Below, piece after piece: positions 1-14,230 of a stretch of DNA of 64,000 bases. The stretch comes from Psettodes erumei (taxonomy: Eukaryota > Chordata > Actinopteri > Pleuronectiformes > Psettodidae): NCBI GenBank assembly GCA_016785225.1, contig JAFBJZ010000608.1, forward strand, positions 558,001 through 622,000. Direction: 5' to 3'. The stretch's first letter is position 1. Each line of letters opens with the position of its first letter. The position numbers were made by a program, and so were the translations under genes. The notes beneath the pieces are model-generated. The model did no database searches and was not told where the DNA came from. It worked only from the letters and a program-made list of their open reading frames with translations.

Positions 1-2282
1 CCACACTGTCTAAAGGGGAAGCAAGGTTTTACTGTCACACAGCTACCCCGGTTGCCATGGCAAAGCCGCGCATATCACACTCTATTTTCCAGAATAACAG
101 CCCCTTTGTGCACCCTTATCACACACACCAGGCAACAACAGGCTTGACAAACAAGTGGAAAAACAAAAACAAGTGGTATTTTCATGGCGTGCTCCTGGTT
201 CACGGAGGAGGTGTACCGATTTAAACGGCGGGCTGCCTTCTTGGACAAAACTGGAAGTGGAAAGCACAGTAATTACAGCGTGTTGCCCAAAAACAATCCG
301 CTACCTATCACATTTTTATCCTTTCGCAGGATCAAGGCCCCAGCAGAGCACATTGTGAGCCGCACTCTGTTGATTAAGATTGTGTAACTGTGTTTGCTCT
401 CCGCCTGAATTCTATAGGAATATGAGTCATTCAGCGGGGCCTTGGGCACCGCAGTGAGCCTCTTTGTCCTCCCCTAAGCAGGCTTATTACAAGAATGAGA
501 AAGGACACATAAAAACACACACACACACACACACACGCACACACGCACACACAAAAAGACACAAATGACTTGCATAAGTCCAAGGCCTCTTGAAGAACTC
601 TGTGCCCTCTTGTAAAAAAGGAAATACAACATCCAGTTTTCTCACACTGCTGCCAAACCGAGTCAGGCCTTCACGCTGGGGGAGACCCGTCCCATCGCTA
701 ACAGCGCTCGACAGAGGCGCGGAGGCATCAGCAATCATGGACATTCACACCAGGCAGGGGGCAGGGGCAGGAGGAAGAGGTGATGACATACTGCGTATCA
801 CTAAAGCTCAGCAACAGACAAATGTGTTTGACCTGCGTGCTGCAGAGGTAACATGAGTGTCAAAATCTCAGCTCAGCAAATGTCTCTACCTGTAAGGCAA
901 GAGCTAAATCGATAATATTTGACTGTTTTTTTTTCTCTCATGGGCTTCACAGACTGGGCTCACTGAAAAAGATTTTTACATTATCACCTTTTCACTTCAA
1001 TGCAACTGAAAAAATCCTGTGTGTCCAAATCCTTTTGACCCAAGTCTGCTTTTCAGTGGTAAATATAAATTTGAAGGTTGAGGAGCTGCAGGGAACTGCA
1101 GCACAATGTAAAGTATAAATACACTCAGGGAGGGAAAAAGCGAGGGCAAAACAAGCTCCTGGCAAGAATCAAAATGTCCTTACTATTATGAAAATACTTA
1201 AAGAGTTCATTTGAAACATCGGCATGTGTCCTCGTCATTCAACTAGACCTCTATACCAAACTTCAGATTCTCCACATCTGCCACTTGTGATGTGCAATCT
1301 GGGTCGCACTCCTAATAAAAGCCACCGATACTTGCACATAGGTCCTAGTGGGTTCATGCCTGTGTGTGTGTGTGTGTTTTTGCAGTGTAAGCACATGCTG
1401 TCCTCCATCTGCTGTTAGATAGAGACCGTTTCCTTTCCTGTGCGGCCGGCCAACCAGCCAGCCTTCCTGTGCCTCTCTGCTCCGAGAGGGGAAATGGGAG
1501 CGAAACTGCCACACACACTCCTGACAAAAAAAACCCCAAATCCTGAATAAGGTGTGTACACACGCAGATGCAGCTGGACACAATGATTAAGCTGCCAGTT
1601 CTGACACAAACACACTCGCAAATAGTCTCCTCTCCTTTCTCCTTCCTTCCTCCTGAGACTTCGGGCTTTGTTTTCCCGTTCCTCTATCTACTGTACGTTC
1701 CCTTTGTCCTCATTTTATCATGGTCACAAACCTCCACGTGTCATTAAACAGCTTTGGTGGGGACTCAAATATTTGAAGGGGATTGTTAAATACAGGAAAA
1801 GTAAAAAGCATGGGTGTTGAGGGGCTTTTGCAGCTATAAAACCCACTAAACATGAAATTTTCTATTAGCTACCGAGCACTGGTTGTAATAGCAGTAAATT
1901 AATGATACTTATTGAGGCTCGAGGGAGAGAAAATATACAAGACTTCAATCAAATTTAACCAACTAATCAACACGTGGTCTTAATCGGGATGCAAATATCA
2001 GTGCAAAGGACTCCTGATCACATCTACACAGTCATACAAATCATAACTAATTACTACTAAGCACTATATAATGCAGTCCTCAGTTCTCACTACAGTTTCA
2101 CAGCACTATCACACTTCCTGTTTCTGGGTCCTTTTTAACCAGCTGACACAGACATAGACTGGAGCCATGAATCTCCACATTGAGGAAGTGAGTGAACGGT
2201 CACAAATGTGCTGGGAAAAAAAAAAGGTCTGTTGAGATGCGGAGGAAAACGCCCCGGAGTTCTGTCCAACTGAAATACTTAC
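1..2282. other. Non-coding, presumed ptpre intron
   Basis: No supportable exon. It contains a CA microsatellite at 515-552 and (TG)8 near 1362-1377. Short open frames here lack similarity, splice context or codon character of real genes. Confidence 0.4.
515..552. repeat. (AC)n microsatellite
   Basis: About 19 AC units with two CG interruptions (ACGCACAC). Likely length-polymorphic. Confidence 0.95.
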
Positions 2283-2574
2283 CTGGATGAGTGTTGATTC
2301 AATCTATGCTGATTCTCAGATCCATAATAGCAGGTCACATGGTGCTGACTGAGTCCAGCGGTCACATTGTCGTCATCGTCTTCGGCGCGGGTTGGATGGA
2401 AGGCAGAGGCGGGGAGGGCGGCGTCTGCTCTCACAGGCCGGCGAGGAGAGACGATCCCTGGATCCAGATGGCGGTGGTGGGTGATGGGGTCTAAGCGCTT
2501 CACCTCCGGCAGCTCGGCGGGGCCTGAATTTGTGCAGAGCGGCGCCCTGTTCTTCAAGGGATGTCGCTCACCAC
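2283..2574 (-). other. Candidate internal 5' exon on minus strand (ptpre?)
   Basis: A CpG-rich island in AT-rich surroundings ends in a consensus minus-strand donor, CATCCAG/GTAAGTATTT, last exon base 2283. A pyrimidine-rich stretch with AAACCGAAG just above 2574 could be its acceptor; an AG at 2525-2524 is an alternative. One frame is open across it (with an acidic EDDDDN segment), but it has no ATG and no family resemblance; other frames have ATG soon followed by stop. Best reading: an untranslated exon of the minus-strand gene filling the left part of the window. It could also be an unrelated transcript. Confidence 0.3.
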
Positions 2575-3652
2575 CTTCGGTTTGAGAAGAGTGAGAAGGA
2601 CGGACGGCATGTTAGACAATTCACAACGCAGGGAAGGCAAAGAGACAGACGAAGAGGAGACGCTGCAGGATGGGGAGGGTGTGATGCAGTTCCTGTCTTA
2701 AAACACAGCAGTATTTAGCAAGAAGAAGAGACTGAGGTTAAGACAGAGGCTGCTTCCCCAAAGACGGAGGCTGCCCTTCAAACACAATGAAGAAGTATGA
2801 ATGACACCAAGACTCAGAAGGGGCCCAAAGGTGATAGGCAGATGATCACAAGCCACAGTGAACACATGACTTTAAATTAGTCAGCAGAGTCCAATGAGTT
2901 CATTATTTTGGGAGTAACATTTATTATTATTGTAAAGTGACTGCGATGCAAATTTGTCTCCCAAAGGCAAGACACTAACCAATATTCACTTTGCATCCGG
3001 GCTAACCTCATTTCCAAACTAAAAAATTTAGTGTCCCCAGTAGACTACTGATGGCAGAAATATGCATATCAACATGTCAGATTTAGAGCATACCATATGT
3101 GTCATCACCAACCTATTTATCTTGATCTCTGAAAGAGTTTTTTTAATTTTATTTTAGTATTTCAATCTGTTTGGATGAGAAAATACTGGCATGTGTGCTG
3201 TGTATAAACCGCAGGAGAGATTGCAGGTTGGTGCCGTCTTATATATATATAATCCCTGCTTTTACCCAGGAGGCCTGAAAAGAAGGTATGAAGGGCAGGG
3301 GGTGGGGTGTGAGAAAAAACAGGACAAGGAGCACAATTTATCCACCCGAGAACGCTGAGCAGCCAAAGAATCTGGAGCGAGAGTTTTCCATGTGGAAACC
3401 TTGTAGGTACAGTTTTACCTTCAGATGAAGGATTCTGGGTGAGAACCTCACGGCCAGATTAAATCCCTCAAAGTGCGAAGCCGTTTCCAAAACTATAAAT
3501 TCAGAAGCCCTCACAAATCTCCTTTTCCTCTGCCCTCGCAACTTTGACATTTTCAAGACACCAGGCTTTCGCCTGACAGCGGCGGGGAGCAAACCGACCG
3601 GTTGCCATGGCGATCCCCTCGTCTAGCCGAGCAGGAGGGAGGTGGGTTGTAG

Positions 3653-3686
3653 CCCCCCCCCCCCCCACACACACACACACACACAC
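3653..3686. repeat. Poly-C run plus (AC)n
   Basis: Fourteen C residues run directly into about 10 AC units. Confidence 0.95.
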
Positions 3687-5310
3687 TCTTTTTCTAGGCT
3701 GTAACTATAAATTGACACATCTACCAGACCCCTCCCCATCTCCACCCCTCTCCCACTGGTGCAATGAAGACAGGCAGTCAACATTTGCTGTATGACAGTC
3801 TGGAAAATGAGGTGTCATGCCTGAGGATTTCCATGACGGCCAAATAATGGTACGGGCTACAGAGTCCACGCTCAGAAGGGGGGATAGGGTGGACTGAAGA
3901 TGGAGACTGTATTAAAAAAAGAAAGAAAAAAAAAAGACCATTTTGTCATTTTGTTGAGCCTGCAAATAGTTTCAGATTTACGGCTAAGTTCCTGGAAAGC
4001 ACTGTGAGTGGGAGCGCTACGCATCATATCATCTCGAGTTCATAAATAATACGGATCTGACGGTGTGTAATCAGATCAAGCACGTCACTGAATAATAGAA
4101 GAACCTTCCTGTAATGCAATCGATGCTCGAGAGCAGCACAGCAGCACATGAAAGCTGCAGAAAACCACTGATGTGTGCGCACAATCCAGTCATGGCCCTA
4201 AAAAAAAGGCCGGGGTCACCATGTGTGCACTGACTGGGCACAGTGCCTCCAACTGTTGCTACGGTGACAGTCCCAGCCGGGCCAGCAGGTAGCGGCCACT
4301 TGAAAAAGGTGAGAGAGGGTAGCTGCTGGATGTTGGAGGTGAGAAAAATAAGACATAACAGACCTTCGCTTGTTCAACAAGCCTCCACAGGTTGTGCTCT
4401 AAAGGTGGGGGAGAAACTCCCTCCCTCATCTTCTCTGACTGACAACAGCACGATCATGTTGACTTTAGAGTTTATTTGAGGGGGGAAGCAGGGGGCGCCG
4501 TGGCTCAGAGCGTGTGCAGTGAACAAGGCGGCGCTTCATGACTGGACAGCCGTCACTGTCTCGCTTCCTCACAGGCATGTGGCAAGTGATTACCACAGTG
4601 CATGTGATAAACACCACAAACATATTATAGTCACTTACTACTTTATTTGACTGGGCGGCCACCATGTTCTCAGTGAAGTACAGAGAGAAACACTTACAGA
4701 TAAGATGCCCTTTTAAAAGGGCCTAACTAAGAAATCATTTACAAATGGGCACTGATTGTTATTCTTACTCTTGTTGTATGGACATACAGAGACAAGACAG
4801 AAAAAAAGAGAAACTAGAGGCAGATAAAAAGCACTCGAGTTCCTGGTATCTTAAAGATGCAGGAAGTCTGTAACAGCTACTGTCGATAATAAGAGCTGTT
4901 TTTCCGGCTAATAAACACGGACTGCAAAAACACTCCTGCCTTCTACTTAACATTAATAACCTGAGGTGAAAATTCATTTCACATTCAATATGAACTAACC
5001 TGAAGAGTTTGTACGGGGGCATTAATAACAACACGCTGTCAGCACACACAAATGACAAATCATCACTGCCTGGCACTCTATCTGATCTGAGGTCACAGAA
5101 GCAATGTTGTATTTGGATGTGCGACTTCTCTGCGGGTCTGAACTGCTCGAGTACAACGTGTGGGCTGAAAAGTAGAAAACCAACTTTCAGCGAAAACTCT
5201 CACACAGCTGCTACTTCCCTGACAAGCCCCTAAGTTCAGCTGGAGCTACATGGCACCGAGGTGACGAATAGCAGCTCAAAGGGAGATACCTCCCTCACCT
5301 GTGCCCATAC

Positions 5311-5311
<1 letters not shown>

Positions 5312-5355
<44 letters not shown>
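5312..5355. repeat. (AC)22 microsatellite
   Basis: Uninterrupted AC dinucleotides; the longest perfect CA tract in the left half of the window. Confidence 0.97.
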
Positions 5356-5357
<2 letters not shown>

Positions 5358-6725
5358 ATCCACCTCTCTGGGGTTGTGGTCAATCAGATTAGAGCATCAT
5401 ACGGAGATCTCCAAGTGCATCAACACAAATCCATTTATAGAGATAAGCTTTGAGGGGAGTCGCCGCCATACACACAGACACAAACACAACACAGAGCCAG
5501 GGTGAGAGAGAGCTGTCGCTTCACTATCAGCACACAACACTGTGTTTACAGATGTGCTCTCTGACCTGCCACTGTGTGTCACATCCAAAAGAAAAAAAAC
5601 CAGTCACACCATGTAGAAGTTCAGGACCTCATGCACCTTCATGCAAAACAAGAGAGATTCAAGCTCGGGCAATAAAGACAATGTGAACGCGCCTATTTTC
5701 TAAATACCGAGTTACAGGAAATAATAGAAAATACAGTAACAGGAAGGTGATTTAATAAGAAGGCTTTAATTGGAACAGAGCAGCAGGAAGAGTCTACATG
5801 ATGTAAAAGTGAGAGAAGGGAACCACCACCCGTGGATGAAAACTGCAGCAGCAGATACTCTGATGAACAGCGAGGCAGGAAACAAACGCATGCCTCTGAG
5901 ATCAGGCGAGAGCAGAGCCGCGTCCCCAATGAGCCGTCCACACATTGTGCGTTTAACGTTCCAGAGAGAGGACAAGCAGCGACACAAGGAGCGCGATCTT
6001 TGTTTGTCTGAGGCTCCCTCGCCCAAGCGCCTCGCTTTCTAAACACGCCGGTGTGTCTTGGCATCCGGGAGCGAGCGACTCGCCCTTTTAGCCAAAGCAA
6101 GCAGGATGTGAATGTGATAGTATCATATAGCAGCTCCTCTAAACTTGGCAAACGTTGCCATAATCAAATATCTGGAAATTTCCTAAAGGGCCCGGGCAGG
6201 ACTAGATCATTTACAGGATGGCCGTGTGCGTGACAGACTGCATCAATAGTGTGATTTATTTAGTGGACAGCTAAATGAGAGCCCTGATTCAATTGTCACC
6301 TGTGGCTCTCGCAGATCAATAACCAATGGAGCGATGGAATAAGCCTCTGCAGTGTAAGAAAGAAGAGAACAAAAGCGCCACAGAGGCCAGGTGCAATGAC
6401 TTCTAGATGATTCGCAAAAAATGTGTGTATTTACCGTTTAAGCTCTTATGAGGCTCATATTTCATATATGTTAACATCATTAAAGCTTTGTGTGAGAATC
6501 TCTTTTTCTGGTGTATCATTATGACAATGAAGCCTGACCAACAACTCCAATACATTTTCCCAATTGAGGAACTGGTGCTAAGTCGTTTTGGTGCTTATAA
6601 AGATGCTTGCTAACATGCTAAGCTAAGATGATTAACAAAATACTTGATACAACAGGCTAAGAATGTAGTCTGATGCAAACTATAGATGTATTTGATTGTT
6701 GCAACCTGCAACCTGTGGCTATAGC

Positions 6726-6811
<86 letters not shown>
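6726..6811. repeat. Compound (AT)n(AC)n(AT)n microsatellite
   Basis: Roughly 13 AT units, about 15 AC units, then 15 AT units. The two AT arms are mutually complementary and flank the AC block, so the array can fold as a hairpin or cruciform with an AC loop. Confidence 0.97.
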
Positions 6812-6817
<6 letters not shown>

Positions 6818-9561
6818 TGTTTACAGTATTGTTTATTTAATGTCAGAACAAACTGTGGTTTCTTTAATCAGTAATGTGCTGAAAGTGTGTGGGAGTCCAC
6901 CGCTCGTCATCATATTACATTCTCCTACACTCTAGATTACACGCTACTTCAGCTGAACAACAATAAGAAGGATGATCAGTCTGGACAGCTCATCAGACCA
7001 GTTCTGAGTCTCAGTCCCAAGATACAGACGTGACTTACAGCCGGCCAGGGGCCCGAAAAAATCTCAGTCCTCCGTTCCTCATAACTGCAGCGTGTAAAAA
7101 CAGACATTATTCAGCCTTCCGTCCCACAATCCCATACACATCCCCTCGGCGGTGGTGTCTCTCTTCCCTTCCTCCCCTCACATCCCTTCCCAAAGCTTAT
7201 TCTCCCGGGTGCCTGGGAGCATTGAAGACAGAATGGGGTTAGGATTTAAACAAGTCCCCAGCCGAGGATTCCCGGCAACACTTAAACTCCATGAACCCCA
7301 CCTGGTAAATATTCATGACAGTGAAACAGTGGTACTCCAGGACAAGTGGCGAGAGACAAACACACACCGACGGTTACAAATCACCCTCTGATATGCGCAC
7401 GAGGACGTGAAACCCACGCACGGAGACTGACATTAATGGGCATGTGAGAAACATGTACGCCCACACAAAGGGAAGAGCTATCCCTGTGTATATCTGGCTA
7501 CAGCCCAGGGCTACATGTCTTGTCTGTCTGCACAACCTTGTCTGGGAATGGAGATGTTTCACATGTCAGAAAGAGAAAGAGGAAGCGAGCCATGAACGCC
7601 TCCACATCTTCCACAGAGAACTGCCAAAAGAGTAGGAACTGGAGAGTGAAATAAAAACACAAATCAAGCTGTGAAGTAACGCAACAATGTGCTTCCTCAG
7701 ACATGGGTATAATTATCCACTTCAGACTGTTGCTACAGAAAGGTCAGGCTGTCTTTGGGATTGATTAACACATACATCAGCAAAAAAACAAACCAAAAAA
7801 ACACAAGAATTGTTTAAGTGTAGCTCCAGAGGGCACGCTCCAAACCCTGCTGTTCCTCTGCTACTCACTAATCTGACACCCCCTCCATGTCTCTGTCATT
7901 GTATGAAGCTGACTGAGAGGACTCGCTGTCCGCAAGCAGGAAGAGAAACAGTTTAGATCATATCCTGTGTGTGAGCTGTGGTTTTACGGCCAAACACGAG
8001 GGGTATAAAATTAGCTGGACTGTGAGAAAAGAACAAGGGTGGAGAGAAAAGACATATATTACAAAAAAGAAGGACAAAAGGATACAGGAGAAGGAAAGAC
8101 TGGAACTGCTCTGGGCACAGAACACAGAACACAGATGCCATGGTTTGCTCAATGTTGTGTGGCACGTTAAGCCAGATTAGAAGAGGAAATGGCCCACTAA
8201 AACTGCATATGTGCGGGCTATGACCTAGAACATTTACTGTGGGTACGTCTCACGCTCATAATCCAAGTATTAGTTTTCTAAAATCATTCATTCTGTATTA
8301 AACGTTGAAAAATACCAGACCACTGCTGACTTAGACCAGTGGGTTAGTGACCGCAAAAGAAAAAATAAAAAAAGGTATGTAGCCCTGCAGCATTGTACTC
8401 AAAAAGTAGATGAAATAATAGGAAACGATTTTTCAATTTGACAAGTGTTTAACCCTGCAGCAACAGATTTTGTTGGGGCACTCGGGAGCAGCAAAAATGA
8501 GCTGTAAATAAAGAAAACACTGCTTCCAGTTGGGATTCAGTGGGTTTGCCGCTGTGTGTGTAGTGCGGCGGGTTTGATAATACAGTTTGATAGGAGTCGC
8601 TTGAACATCCATTTCACTTTGGAAATCAATTGCTAGTGCCAGTCTGTCCTACTTGAGCTTTATCAGGAGCGAGGTGACTGATAGCGGATTGACTGGCCTG
8701 CACTGCGGACACGTCTGGTACAGAAAGCCCCCCCCCAGATACTGCCTAGAAAAAAATATGCCCAGGACAGGAAGTAAGAGCTTATAGGAAAGAGCCTGTG
8801 AACTTAAATCAACAGGATGTGGATGATTTGAAGGGGGTAACATCCACAGTACTTGAGAGTAGTGACCGGCCACGCCTGGAGTGGAGTTCACAAACCTCTT
8901 AGTATCTTTTTCTTCAAAAGGCATCACTTCAGCTGATCTACAGGCAGGGCTGTGGGCGTCAGTAAATACTGTAATCTAGCCATCAGACAGAGGGGAACTT
9001 GCACTCCACACCCTACCCTCCTTCCAGGAAACGGCCGTGTAAATACACTGTAAATACTCGGCTGAATGACCATCTGATGTGTAACGTGAAACGCGCCGAA
9101 GGCCGCGGCTTGGAGGGCAAAAGGCTCCGATTCGCCGGGCCGGCGGCAGATTGCACCTCGATGCTTCTAAAAATGAAAGTTAGGGTGGAATTTCATCTCT
9201 CACTGCAGACATGCATTTCATTAAGAGGCCGAGAGAATTGTTCTTCAGGGCACCGCCTCACTTCAAACAATATCAAAAACAGGATTTCTTCATGAATCGC
9301 TAAATTATCCATTCTAATCCATTTTCCTAGCAGTGCTACAACAACCCAGAGGGAAATCACAACTGGAGGAGCTAAGAGATGAGCGTTGCTGTGGCACTCT
9401 ATCTTTTAACAGGTAACAGGAAATTGGCCATTCAGCACATCATCTACAGCAGCGGCTCCAGTCATCCGACGGACTGATGGATGGCGAGTCACACTCGAGC
9501 TGCGACACCATTGATTTTCTCCTCATACAACCCAAGACCGCTGACTCAAGATAATGTTACC

Positions 9562-9581
9562 TTTTTTTTTTTTTTTTTTTT
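9562..9581. repeat. Poly-T run (20)
   Basis: Twenty consecutive T residues followed by AAAGG. It could be the reversed poly-A tail of a retroposed element, but no recognisable body adjoins it. Confidence 0.9.
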
Positions 9582-12500
9582 AAAGGTTTCAGTGTGATAT
9601 TGTGGTGATACATTTGTCCCATGAAACTGATAAATGAGTGCAGGCAACATTAACAGGTGAGATTTATTTGCAAGGCATTGATTTATTCGTCGGGTAATTT
9701 ACTTTCTTTATAGTTTATCATTAAATGTGTTTTTTCTTCTTCATTTCTGCTGCAGTATCAGGCTTTTAAATAGATTATTGAAAAAGCTGCAAAACTCCAA
9801 CTCTCACCTAAGACTGGCTTCCTTGTAGGCAAATTAAAAGCTGTCTTGTGTATCCATAACTGTCCTGACTGTGAAATACTGTAAATTTCAATGAACGTAG
9901 GTGCCATTTAATGACATTTCTCAGTATTTATCACATCACAGTTGATCGTGATGATATCAACGGCGATTTTGTTGTTAGCTTCCACTGATCCAAAACGTCA
10001 ACGCTCTTCTTGCTCTTGTGTTTAAACCAGACTACCCTAAATATCGCTGTGCTCAGCTCAAGTGATGTTCGGTAAAGCCACATCTCCTCACAGTCCACAA
10101 GACATGACTTTTTCTCTCTGTCCGGAGCCTTTCATCCACACTGAGCCACAGCTGTTTCACACGCAAAGACTTGATTTTTTTTTCTTTTTTGAAAGTCTGG
10201 CCAAAAATGAAAATGCCGCTTTAGCAGCACAGATGGGGAAGCAAGGTACATCTGTTCAGACATGGTCATGAGTGGTGCAGAGGCATACCTGAGAAAAAAA
10301 CAGTTTGCATTGTGCAATTTGTTGTGTGAAGAGTGAAAAAGAAAAAGCTGGAAAGAGAAGTTAAAATTTAGCATACTCTCTTTTCCCCTTACTCACACCT
10401 GGCTGCTCTGCACACAATGCATGTGCTTGGTGGATTATCTGGGAAAGTTGCAAAGAAAGTTCCTGATGCTAATATCAGGGGGGTGAAGGGGCTGCAGCTG
10501 CATTTGATAAATTTAATGAATTACTCTGTTTTCAAGCTCTAATTTTTCATGTTTCTCAACTGGCAGCATTTACTTATTGATCCATACAGACAGAAAACAG
10601 AGAGAAAGTTAAGTATGACATACAACAAAGGTCCCTGGTTTATTTTTGACAATGTCTGATGCAATTTATCTGTTCCAGCATATGTTTTAAACGTTTATCA
10701 GCCACGATAAAATCAGTACTTCCTTCTTATTCAGTAATCATGTATTCATTAGTGTATGAGTTGCCATGGAGATGAGGAGGGAACAGAGTGACGGACTGAG
10801 ACTCCTGCTCCTTCACAGTCATTGGCTGCGATGCACAGTTTTGTTGTTTGTCGAGCAAAAGAGATTAAAAAAAGAAGAAGAGATCTGGCCATTTTCCCCC
10901 ACACATGCTGGTGTTCCCAGATTCAGCTGGCTTAGCACGGATGTCGTCTTCCTGATTGCTCTTGTCCAGCCAGGATCAGGCTCAGCCATCACCGAAAGGA
11001 TGAAAGCTCGGGGGCTCGTCAGGGAGTCGTGCTACTTGTCACGGGGATTCCTGTTGTGGATCGCTGGAAAGAGCTGTAAACAAAAAGGCCCACGTGCACG
11101 GCGCTGAAGAGAGGAGATAAGAAGATGTAGGAGGGGCTTCGATGAAGAGGAGGAGGGGGGAGGTTACTGATCATTGTGCCAAGCCAGCAGCTGTGTGATG
11201 GATTTCACACGCATCTTCCCGTCTATCTCTGCATCCCTTTGTGTCCAGCAAAGAGCAAAAGAGCCCCGTCTAAGCACACAGAGGAGGCTCACCACTTCAC
11301 CATTCATGTCATTTGCCCTCACTGCGTGTCGTGTATGGGTGAACAAACACACCCCCGTGGTCCTTCCACATTGCTCAACGCAAGCATGTAATCATTGTGT
11401 TTGTCAGCCACACTGGTCTCTGGCAAGAATATTTTCAGGAATAAAAGAGGAACAAATGGAAAAAAAGAGAGAGAAAACATTGAGCTGGTTGAATTCAGAG
11501 TGAATCCGTGGATATATCTGACAAATCCAGTGACACGACAGCCCTGAATTGTGGGTGCTGGTATCAGACCAGCGCAGCGTCTTGGCCGTGCAGCACACAA
11601 AATCTGAACAGGATATTGCATCCCTCATGACATAAGCCATAATCAGTGACATTACACAAGCAAATAACAGCAGAGATGCCATGTCAGCCTCTCCAGAGGG
11701 TCAAAAATGTGAGGATTAGACTGTCATTAATACTGAATCTGGATTATAGCAATCCTGAGGCAGCTCTATAGCCACAGATTACTTCTATCCCAGCCGCAGC
11801 AATGAAAGACAATGGCACTTTTTGTTCCCTGAGAACTGACAGTACCGTATAGTAACAAAAGAAGACTCATTTCTAATAGGGTCAGGAGTGATTAGACAAG
11901 CAGCGTTCCCGGCAGCCCGTGGAGGGGCCCACGATCCCCCAGAATCCCCCAGAACCAGACTGGATTTTTCAGATTACAATTTCACCAACTCCAATTAGCC
12001 TATTAGCATAGTTAGCTGTTGTAAAATGGGTAAAGAAAATGGCAATAAAGTGTCTCGGCTGCGACTTTTGAGGATGTTTCATTACAATACGGGCCTGCAG
12101 TAAAAAACAGATTAACAGCATACGTCTTTGCAGGATACATCAGAGTGGCGCTTTACTGTCATAAAAAAAGGCACCCGACTGTCTAGACATCTTCACCAAT
12201 CTTGCGATGGCAGCCTATCTGTTATGGTCGTCGTGAGCCCTGTTGTGCTTTTGATGCATAATTTATTAGCCCCCCACAAAAAGATTTTACACCAAGACCT
12301 CTGAGACTGCACTGAAGCAAGCGCTGAAGCAGATCACAGTATCGGTTTTGTGTCTGGCAAACCTGACATGCTTCATCACAACTCATCTCTCTACAACTTC
12401 AAGTCAAAACTCAGAAATATACTAAACGGTCTGCTATCTCAGCTCATTATTGAGGAAATATAAACCATGCTTTAAAAAAAGTTTGCAGTTTAATGTTGTT

Positions 12501-14189
12501 GTGACACAAACAGTAGAGTAGATGTTTTGCTTTGTTATGTATATTAAAGAACCGGTCCAATACCTCAGTTTTTGTTAGCATTCACGAGTTCACAATGAAA
12601 CACGCTTTTATTTCAAAAGGAAGACACAAAGTGAAGAGACAGAGAGAGGATCAGTGGGACTAAACAAAAAGTGAAGACGGGAAACACTGAGACTGAGGGG
12701 ACGGGGGAGAAAGCAGGGGGGGGTACAACAGATCAAATCAGCCAGCGTGACCTGTCCTCGCCCAACAAAAACAAATGACATCAGAGTAGCTGCCAATCAG
12801 CTGACGTGCCTCGTGTGGCTGACGTTCTGCCATAACCCCACCAAAAGAAGAAAAACTGCTCACTGTTATTGTATCATGGATTAGTAATCTCACATAATAC
12901 TCTGATACAGAAATATTCTTCATTGTAACTTCCCTCGCAGGCGAACAAGGACAGCCTTTTGTTTTCCATTTAAAAATCTCCCCGCTGTGAAGCGATTCAA
13001 CAAAACATCTCATCCTAATTCAATTCCAGGCGTATTGAGGGGAATCAATTTGGAGGGGGGAAAATTTAGAAGCAATTACAGCACTTGATACGGGCGGCCC
13101 TAAACGAACATAATTAGATGCAGCTCTGAGCCAACGATCTCACCGTGATCTCATTGGCTGGAATCATCACCTGTCATTGCAGCAGACATCATTGTGAACC
13201 TATGGACTGCACTGCAAATTGAACATCAGGAATCAAACCGGATTCCCGTTGATCACTAAACCTACTAAACCCCTCCCCCGAATATCACGTTTTACTTAAT
13301 ACTGCATTTTGGTAGAGTTTAGATACCAACTAATTGTGTATGTGAATAAAACTTTTTTTGTAGTTTTGCTTTAGAAACCAGGAGAGGCACGCTGGAGAGT
13401 GCTGACAGAAAATCATTTAGAGTCTGGTGAGCATCCAAAAGGTCAAAAGCAGAGTACACTCCTTCTCATCAACCCACCTACTCTTCCAGGACAAGCCTGT
13501 TTAATCATCCATTTCTGTCACACCCGAGACAGAAGACGATTTTAATGAGAGCTATATGGACAAGAAAAGGGGGCCTCTCCTGCACTAGAAATAAAACACA
13601 AAATAATGAAATGCAATTTGATTTACTGCATCTGAATTCAGTGAGCAACACCAACTGTTTCAGCGCAAAGCGACGCAACTTTTTCTTGTTGATTTCTCCT
13701 GAGAAACTGCTCCGCTCAGCAGGTTTTATGACAGTGAGTGAGTGAGTGCCTGTGCAACATTCTCTAATGACGTCCAGCCTGTTTGACACAGGGATAAAGT
13801 GACAAGCCACAGAGATCTGTAACTGACAAAACACTTGGAAGTTTTGCAACGAGGGCCCAGGCAGTAAAATGCCAAGCTGCATATTAACCAGGAAAAAGCC
13901 TGAAAAACGTGGAACATTGCAATGCACTGAATCACTTGAGGGGAAGTCCACGTCTGTCTGGGATGTGGGGGGCAGCAAGAAAAGGAAGAGCTGACTCAAC
14001 AAAGCAAAACGGTTTTACTCCCCTTAAGCATCACTGTGATGTAATGCAGGGAGTATGTTTCCCTTTTTCTATTCTAAGTTTTCTTATTAATCCAAATGTC
14101 CTCCCAAATTAAATGCTTTGTCCAAAACCCAGAGAGGTTCAATTTACGGGTGTGGAAAACAGAGAAAAGCAGCAAATCCTCACATGTGT

Positions 14190-14230
14190 CCCCCCCCCCC
14201 AACACCACCACCACCACCACCACCACCACC
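14190..14230. repeat. Poly-C plus (CCA)n trinucleotide repeat
   Basis: Eleven C residues followed by about nine CCA units. One frame reads poly-Thr and the antisense poly-Val or poly-Trp; these are artefacts, not protein. Confidence 0.93.

Noticed and set aside
4485..4590. tRNA-derived SINE head (GTGGCTCAGAGCG)
   Set aside because: Only a box A-like string; no convincing box B or SINE body follows.
5312..5355. CRISPR-like regular repetition among CA arrays
   Set aside because: Simple dinucleotide microsatellites without spacers, in a vertebrate genome.
5693..6151. 152-codon open frame, minus strand
   Set aside because: Low-complexity hydrophobic and Ser-rich translation without similarity; a second frame on the same strand and one on the opposite strand are open over the same bases.
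13505..14002. 165-codon open frame, minus strand
   Set aside because: No recognisable domain, no codon character of a gene, no matching splice context; expected by chance in a window of this size.
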